From Nocardia pneumoniae NBRC 100136 (GTDB taxonomy: Bacteria > Actinomycetota > Actinomycetes > Mycobacteriales > Mycobacteriaceae): a stretch of 64,000 nucleotides of DNA. Below are positions 61,001 through 64,000 of the stretch, piece after piece (the stretch's first letter is position 1; every line of letters starts with the position of its first letter). Location of the stretch: positions 1-64,000 of the forward strand of contig NZ_BAGF01000072.1 in NCBI RefSeq assembly GCF_000308755.1, in the 5' to 3' direction. The translations under genes were made by a program, and so were the position numbers. Under the pieces are notes generated by a model that did not search any database, was not told the DNA's origin, and saw only the letters and a list, made by a program, of their open reading frames with translations.

Positions 61001-64000
61001 AACGTGTCTACGGCCGGGTCGAACGCCCGCGAGCCGAGCAACGGGTCCGGCGTGGCCGAAACCTGTTGCCAGAACGGCAGTTCCGCGACCCGTTCCGGCG
61101 CGCGCGCCGCTTCGACCAGGCTGTGCGCCCAGCGCCGCATCGAGGTGCCGTTGGCCGGCAGCGCCACCGGCTGACCGGCGACCAGCTGCGACCAGGCGAC
61201 CGCGAAGTCCGGGATCAGGATGCGCCAGGACACGCCGTCGACCACGAAGTGGTGCGCGACGATCAGCAGCACATCGCGCCGCCCGCGGTGTCCACCGTCG
61301 GCGTCCGCGGGTCCCTCCGTGGTTACGCGCGCTGCCTCCTCCGGGCCCGTCGCTCCCGCCGAGAAGGCGAACCACACGAACTGCGCCATCGCGGCGTTCG
61401 CCGGATCGAGCCTGCCCATCGCCGCGTCCAGCGCTTCGGTGGCGACCCGCGCCAGCTCCGCGTCGTCGGCGTCGGCGGCCAGGTCGACCCGGTGCACCAG
61501 GGCGTCGACGTCGACCGCGCCCTTCGGCAGCGCCTCGAACGTCCAGTCCGTGTTGGTACGGCGCAACCGCGACCGCAGCACGTCGTGGTGGTCGAACACC
61601 GCAGCGATGGTGCCGACCAGGGTCTCCCGGTCGATGCCGTCGGGCAGCCGCAGCGCCATGGTCTGCGAGAACCGCTGATACGACGAACCGCTCGCGAGAA
61701 TCTGCCGCATGATCGGGGTCAGCGGGATCTCGCCGACACCGCCACCGGGCAGTTCCTCCAGCCGCGCCTGCTCGGCACCCGCGCCGAACGTGGCGATCTC
61801 CGCCAGCGAGGCCACGCTGCGCCGCTCGAACACGTCACGCGGCGTGAACAGCACACCGCGCGCCTTCGCCCGGGACACCAGCTGGATGGACAGGATGCTG
61901 TCGCCGCCGAGCGCGAAGAACGAGTCGTCCAAACCGATCTGCTCGACACCGAGCACTTCGGCGAACACCTCGGCGATGACGGCCTCGACCTCGTTGGCCG
62001 GTGCGCGGAACTCGCGCGGAGCCAGCTCCGGCTCCGGCAGCGCCTTGCGATCCAGCTTGCCGACCGGGGTCAGCGGGATCTCGTCGATCACCACGATCGC
62101 CGTCGGCACCATGTGCGGCGGCAGGCTGCGTGAGGCGTACTCGGTCAGCCGCGCCGTGTCGATCTCGCGGCCCGGCGTGGCCAGCACGTAGGACACCAGA
62201 ATCGTCGCGCCCGCCGCGGTCTGGCGGCCGAGCGTGATCGCGTACTCCACGTCCTCGTGCCTGCCGAGCACGGTGTCGATCTCGCCCAGCTCGATGCGGA
62301 AGCCGCGGATCTTCACCTGGAAGTCCGAGCGGCCGACGTAGTCCAGCTCCCAGCGCACCGACGGCAGTGCGGCGTTGCCCGCCCGCTCACCGGGTTCGGC
62401 GTACCAGCGCACCACGTCACCGGTGCGGTACATCCGCGCGCCCTCGTTGCTCCACGGGTTGGCGACGAACCGTTCCGCAGTGAGGTCGGGGCGGTTGTGG
62501 TAGCCGCGCGCCAGCGCGCCACCGGCCAGGTACAGCTCACCGGCGACGCCCGGCGGCACCGGGTTGAGCCGGTTGTCCAGCACCAGGGCCGACATGCCCC
62601 GCACCGGGCGGCCGATCGTGATGTGCCTGCCCGGGGTGAGCGCGGCGTACGACGAGATGATCGTCGTCTCGGTCGGACCGTAGGCGTTGAAGTACTTGCG
62701 GCCCGGCCACCACTTGGCCAGCAGCTCCGGCGTGGTGACGTCACCGCCGACGGAGGCCACCTCGAGCGCCTCCATGCCTTCGGGGTCGACCGTGCCCAGC
62801 ACCGCCGGGGTGATGATCGTGTGCGTCACCCGCTCGGTGCGCAGCAGTTCGGCCAGATCCGGGCCGCCGATGATGGTCGACGGCACGACCACCAGCGTCG
62901 CGCCGGTGTAGGCGGCACACAGCCACTCCAGCACCGACGGGTCGAAGCTGGGCGAGCAGATGTGCAGGAACCGGTGGTGCGACTCGAGCTGGTACAGGTC
63001 GGTCGCGACGCCGACCAGGCCGCCCATGCCCGCGTGGGTCACGGTGACGCCCTTGGGCATACCGGTCGAACCCGAGGTGTAGATGACGTACACCGGGTGC
63101 CGCATGGCCAGCGAGGAGATCCGGTCGGCGTCGGTGACCGGCGCGGCGGACTGGCTCTCGACGAGCGCGCCCAACTCCGGATCATCGATGCGCAGCCACT
63201 CGACGTCCCGCGGCAGCTGGTCCACGTATTCGCTCGCGGTGATGCCGATGACCGCGCCGGAGTCGTTGACCATGTGCCGCATGCGGTCTTCGGGGTAGGT
63301 CGGGTCGATCGGCACGTGCGCGCCGCCGGCCTTCGCCACCGCCCAGAACGCGGCGACCATCTCGTAGGAACGCGGGAACGACAGCGCCACGATGCGCTCC
63401 GGTCCCACACCGCGCGCGATGAGCACCCGCGCCAGGCGCGAGGAGTACTCGTCGAGCTCGCGGTAGGTGATCGAGCGGCCCTGGTAGCGCACCGCGATCT
63501 GCTCCGGATCCAACTTCGCGCCGCGCTGGAGCAGGTCCGGCAGCAGGCCGGTGGCCATGACGTCCTCGCCGTGCACGTGCGTGAGCAGGTGGTACTCGGC
63601 TTCGTCCAGCAGCGGCAGGTCGCCGATGGGGGTCTGGCGGTCGGTGGCGATCGCGGTGAGCAGCCTGGTGAACCGCTCGGCGAACACCCGCACGGTCTCG
63701 TCGTCGAACAGGTCGCGCGCGAAGGAGAACTCCGCGTACATGCCCGCGTCGTCGGGGTTCTCCCCGGCCTCGCGGATGGTCAGCGACAGGTCGAACTTGG
63801 CGGTGTCGACGTCGAAATCGACCGCGCCCACGTGCAGTCCGGGCAGTTCGAAGCTGCTCTCGGGCAGATTCTCGAACGACAGCGCCACCTGGAACAGCGG
63901 GTGCCGCGCGGTGGAGCGCTCCGGGTTGAGCAGTTCCACCAGCCGCTCGAACGGCAGGTCCGCGTGCGCGAACGCTTGCAGGTCGGCGTCCTTGGTGCGG
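58060..64000 (-). CDS. Non-ribosomal peptide synthetase, 3' part (5' end outside window)
   Basis: At least 1,979 residues; the frame runs off the right edge. Domain order from the edge: end of a condensation domain (64000-63560), adenylation domain (about 63550-62010: YTSGSTGMPKG, NAYGPTETT, YRTGDVVRW, GRSDFQVKIRGFRIELGEI, PVGKLDRKALP), carrier with Ser in LGGDSILSIQL (near 61890), epimerisation domain (HHFVVDGVSWRIL near 61235; EGHGRE; VGWFTSAYPVRL), condensation domain of the D-to-L type (HHILLDGWSMPLL near 59760), then a vestigial adenylation domain (about 58850-58060). The last part keeps only the A1/A2-like start and has no core motifs, carrier or thioesterase. The product must be released by another protein or not via this chain end. 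The substrate of the active adenylation domain was not assigned. Confidence 0.9.
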   Translation of the reverse strand, partial: RTKDADLQAFAHADLPFERLVELLNPERSTARHPLFQVALSFENLPESSFELPGLHVGAVDFDVDTAKFDLSLTIREAGENPDDAGMYAEFSFARDLFDDETVRVFAERFTRLLTAIATDRQTPIGDLPLLDEAEYHLLTHVHGEDVMATGLLPDLLQRGAKLDPEQIAVRYQGRSITYRELDEYSSRLARVLIARGVGPERIVALSFPRSYEMVAAFWAVAKAGGAHVPIDPTYPEDRMRHMVNDSGAVIGITASEYVDQLPRDVEWLRIDDPELGALVESQSAAPVTDADRISSLAMRHPVYVIYTSGSTGMPKGVTVTHAGMGGLVGVATDLYQLESHHRFLHICSPSFDPSVLEWLCAAYTGATLVVVPSTIIGGPDLAELLRTERVTHTIITPAVLGTVDPEGMEALEVASVGGDVTTPELLAKWWPGRKYFNAYGPTETTIISSYAALTPGRHITIGRPVRGMSALVLDNRLNPVPPGVAGELYLAGGALARGYHNRPDLTAERFVANPWSNEGARMYRTGDVVRWYAEPGERAGNAALPSVRWELDYVGRSDFQVKIRGFRIELGEIDTVLGRHEDVEYAITLGRQTAAGATILVSYVLATPGREIDTARLTEYASRSLPPHMVPTAIVVIDEIPLTPVGKLDRKALPEPELAPREFRAPANEVEAVIAEVFAEVLGVEQIGLDDSFFALGGDSILSIQLVSRAKARGVLFTPRDVFERRSVASLAEIATFGAGAEQARLEELPGGGVGEIPLTPIMRQILASGSSYQRFSQTMALRLPDGIDRETLVGTIAAVFDHHDVLRSRLRRTNTDWTFEALPKGAVDVDALVHRVDLAADADDAELARVATEALDAAMGRLDPANAAMAQFVWFAFSAGATGPEEAARVTTEGPADADGGHRGRRDVLLIVAHHFVVDGVSWRILIPDFAVAWSQLVAGQPVALPANGTSMRRWAHSLVEAARAPERVAELPFWQQVSATPDPLLGSRAFDPAVDTFATVERVEVTVPAEVTDAVLTAIPGLYRGGVNDGLLSALAMAVARWRGDGSDAALIKLEGHGREEDVVPGADLSRTVGWFTSAYPVRLDLAGADLADAFAGGAALGEVVKSIKEQLLAVPDKGLGYGLLRQLNPETAPSLGSSGQISFNYLGRMSAGEIPEQLAEIGWVPVADLGQLDVDMDLDMPANATIDINAIVTEGADGPQLGASFAFPTGLLTAERVQEFADLWVQALTALATHARRPDAGGFTPSDMPLVRVGQQDIEVWEQTYPALTEVWPLSPLQSGLLFHALMTQSTVDVYTMQAVVDLGGTLDVARLRSAAQGIIDRYPNLRTAFVTDSDGQAVQVVLDRVEAPWREVDLTELPAEARNAELKRQVAVERATHFDMATPPLMRFTLFRSDAEQWHLAITTHHILLDGWSMPLLMRDLLVLYAARGDQTALPRVASYRNFLGWLAGRDREASLRAWAAALDGVTEPTQLAPQPRSAAEDYEIGTLTTEIDADRTRRITKHAAELGVTVNTLVQASWGILLGRLTGRGDVVFGATVSGRPAELPGVESMVGLFINTLPVRLRIDDRQSIGELLERLQREQADLLEHHYVGLTDIQRVAGTGSLFDTLMVFESYPMDKEAISAASSIDGMSVTGVGVNDATHYPMTLLVMAESSIELTLRYLGSRFTAEEVQILAQRLVRVLEALLGDPDALVGDIDILDADERARLLVESGVAAAASAPEPVGRVGAHTVAKVLAEVVEEDPEAPALLAGDDEVAYHVLDRRSSQLARLLIDRGAGPGDVVAVALPRSVDAVVAVWAVQKAGAACLFAGDLTPEQLAVAGTGFGITRQPVPDSDIRWMALDDPQVREDLAAAASHPVSYADRVRPLGEEHPAFVVTTATGVATLSQSEALARAEQVREEYEITYESTTYAIATSGRPAALEFLASATAGALSVLPTGDPAADLTEAEVTHWFVAPGDQTETADDEITIVVVE

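Noticed and set aside
58054..62133. A very long open frame (1,359 codons) on the plus strand opposite the NRPS gene
   Set aside because: It mirrors the codon structure of the NRPS on the other strand, is rich in His/Arg/Gln, and has no domain. Long antisense frames are expected in high-GC DNA.

Overview
The window is high-GC actinobacterial DNA. Gene content points to a Nocardia-like member of the Mycobacteriales: an MspA-type porin end, PrrAB-like two-component genes, ESX (type VII)-associated WXG100-like and YbaB genes, a cobF next to a mycobacterial-type fpg2, and a large NRPS with an epimerisation domain. No rRNA, tRNA or CRISPR was seen. The species assignment is inference from gene content only.

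Region by region. (1) 1-20,445 is ordinary chromosome: porin end, a flavin-binding oxidase-like protein divergent from a MocR regulator, DUF2630, a flavoprotein disulfide reductase, a carboxylesterase, fpg2 and cobF, thyA-dfrA, a cupin, and a DyP peroxidase translationally coupled to an encapsulin shell gene. Then comes a TetR-controlled cluster resembling guanidine/urea assimilation: APC permease, two DUF1989 proteins (CgdA/CgdB-like carboxyguanidine deiminase) and a carboxyltransferase lacking its biotin carboxylase and biotin carrier parts. A MarR gene divergent from an SGNH hydrolase closes the block. (2) 20,446-28,970 is a mobile-element graveyard. It holds an IS5-like element with perfect 24-bp ends and an internal deletion, remnants of IS256, IS3, ISL3 and IS1634 transposases, and a 48-residue scrap of a luciferase-like oxidoreductase. 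An intact PrrAB-like pair and a LysR gene lie among them. (3) 28,971-39,616 is a type VII secretion-associated locus: a frameshifted CpnT-like polymorphic-toxin-type protein, YbaB-like proteins, a WXG100-like protein, a 759-residue substrate-like protein and a small secreted-type helical protein. Decayed duplicates of this family lie inside the locus and 7 kb away. (4) 39,617-51,633 is a second accessory zone: IS630-like, Mu-like and IS110 remnants, a class C beta-lactamase-fold lipoprotein, a secreted protein with a decayed inverted paralog, a DUF3159 membrane protein, a MarR regulator with a clear operator, several unknowns, and a lone VirB6/TrbL-like conjugation membrane protein that suggests a lost integrative element. 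(5) 51,634-64,000 returns to ordinary chromosome: a TetR regulator divergent from a peroxiredoxin / DUF1772 / YHS operon, a Uma2 nuclease-like gene, a LuxR-type ATPase regulator, and the 3' part of an NRPS gene running off the window.

Regulation visible in the DNA includes inverted repeats at five divergent or autoregulated promoters and five genes whose start codon sits 6-8 nt after a -10-like hexamer, suggesting leaderless transcripts. The most unusual items are the carboxyltransferase without its biotin parts, the NRPS that ends in a vestigial adenylation domain, and the toxin locus with no recognisable immunity gene.
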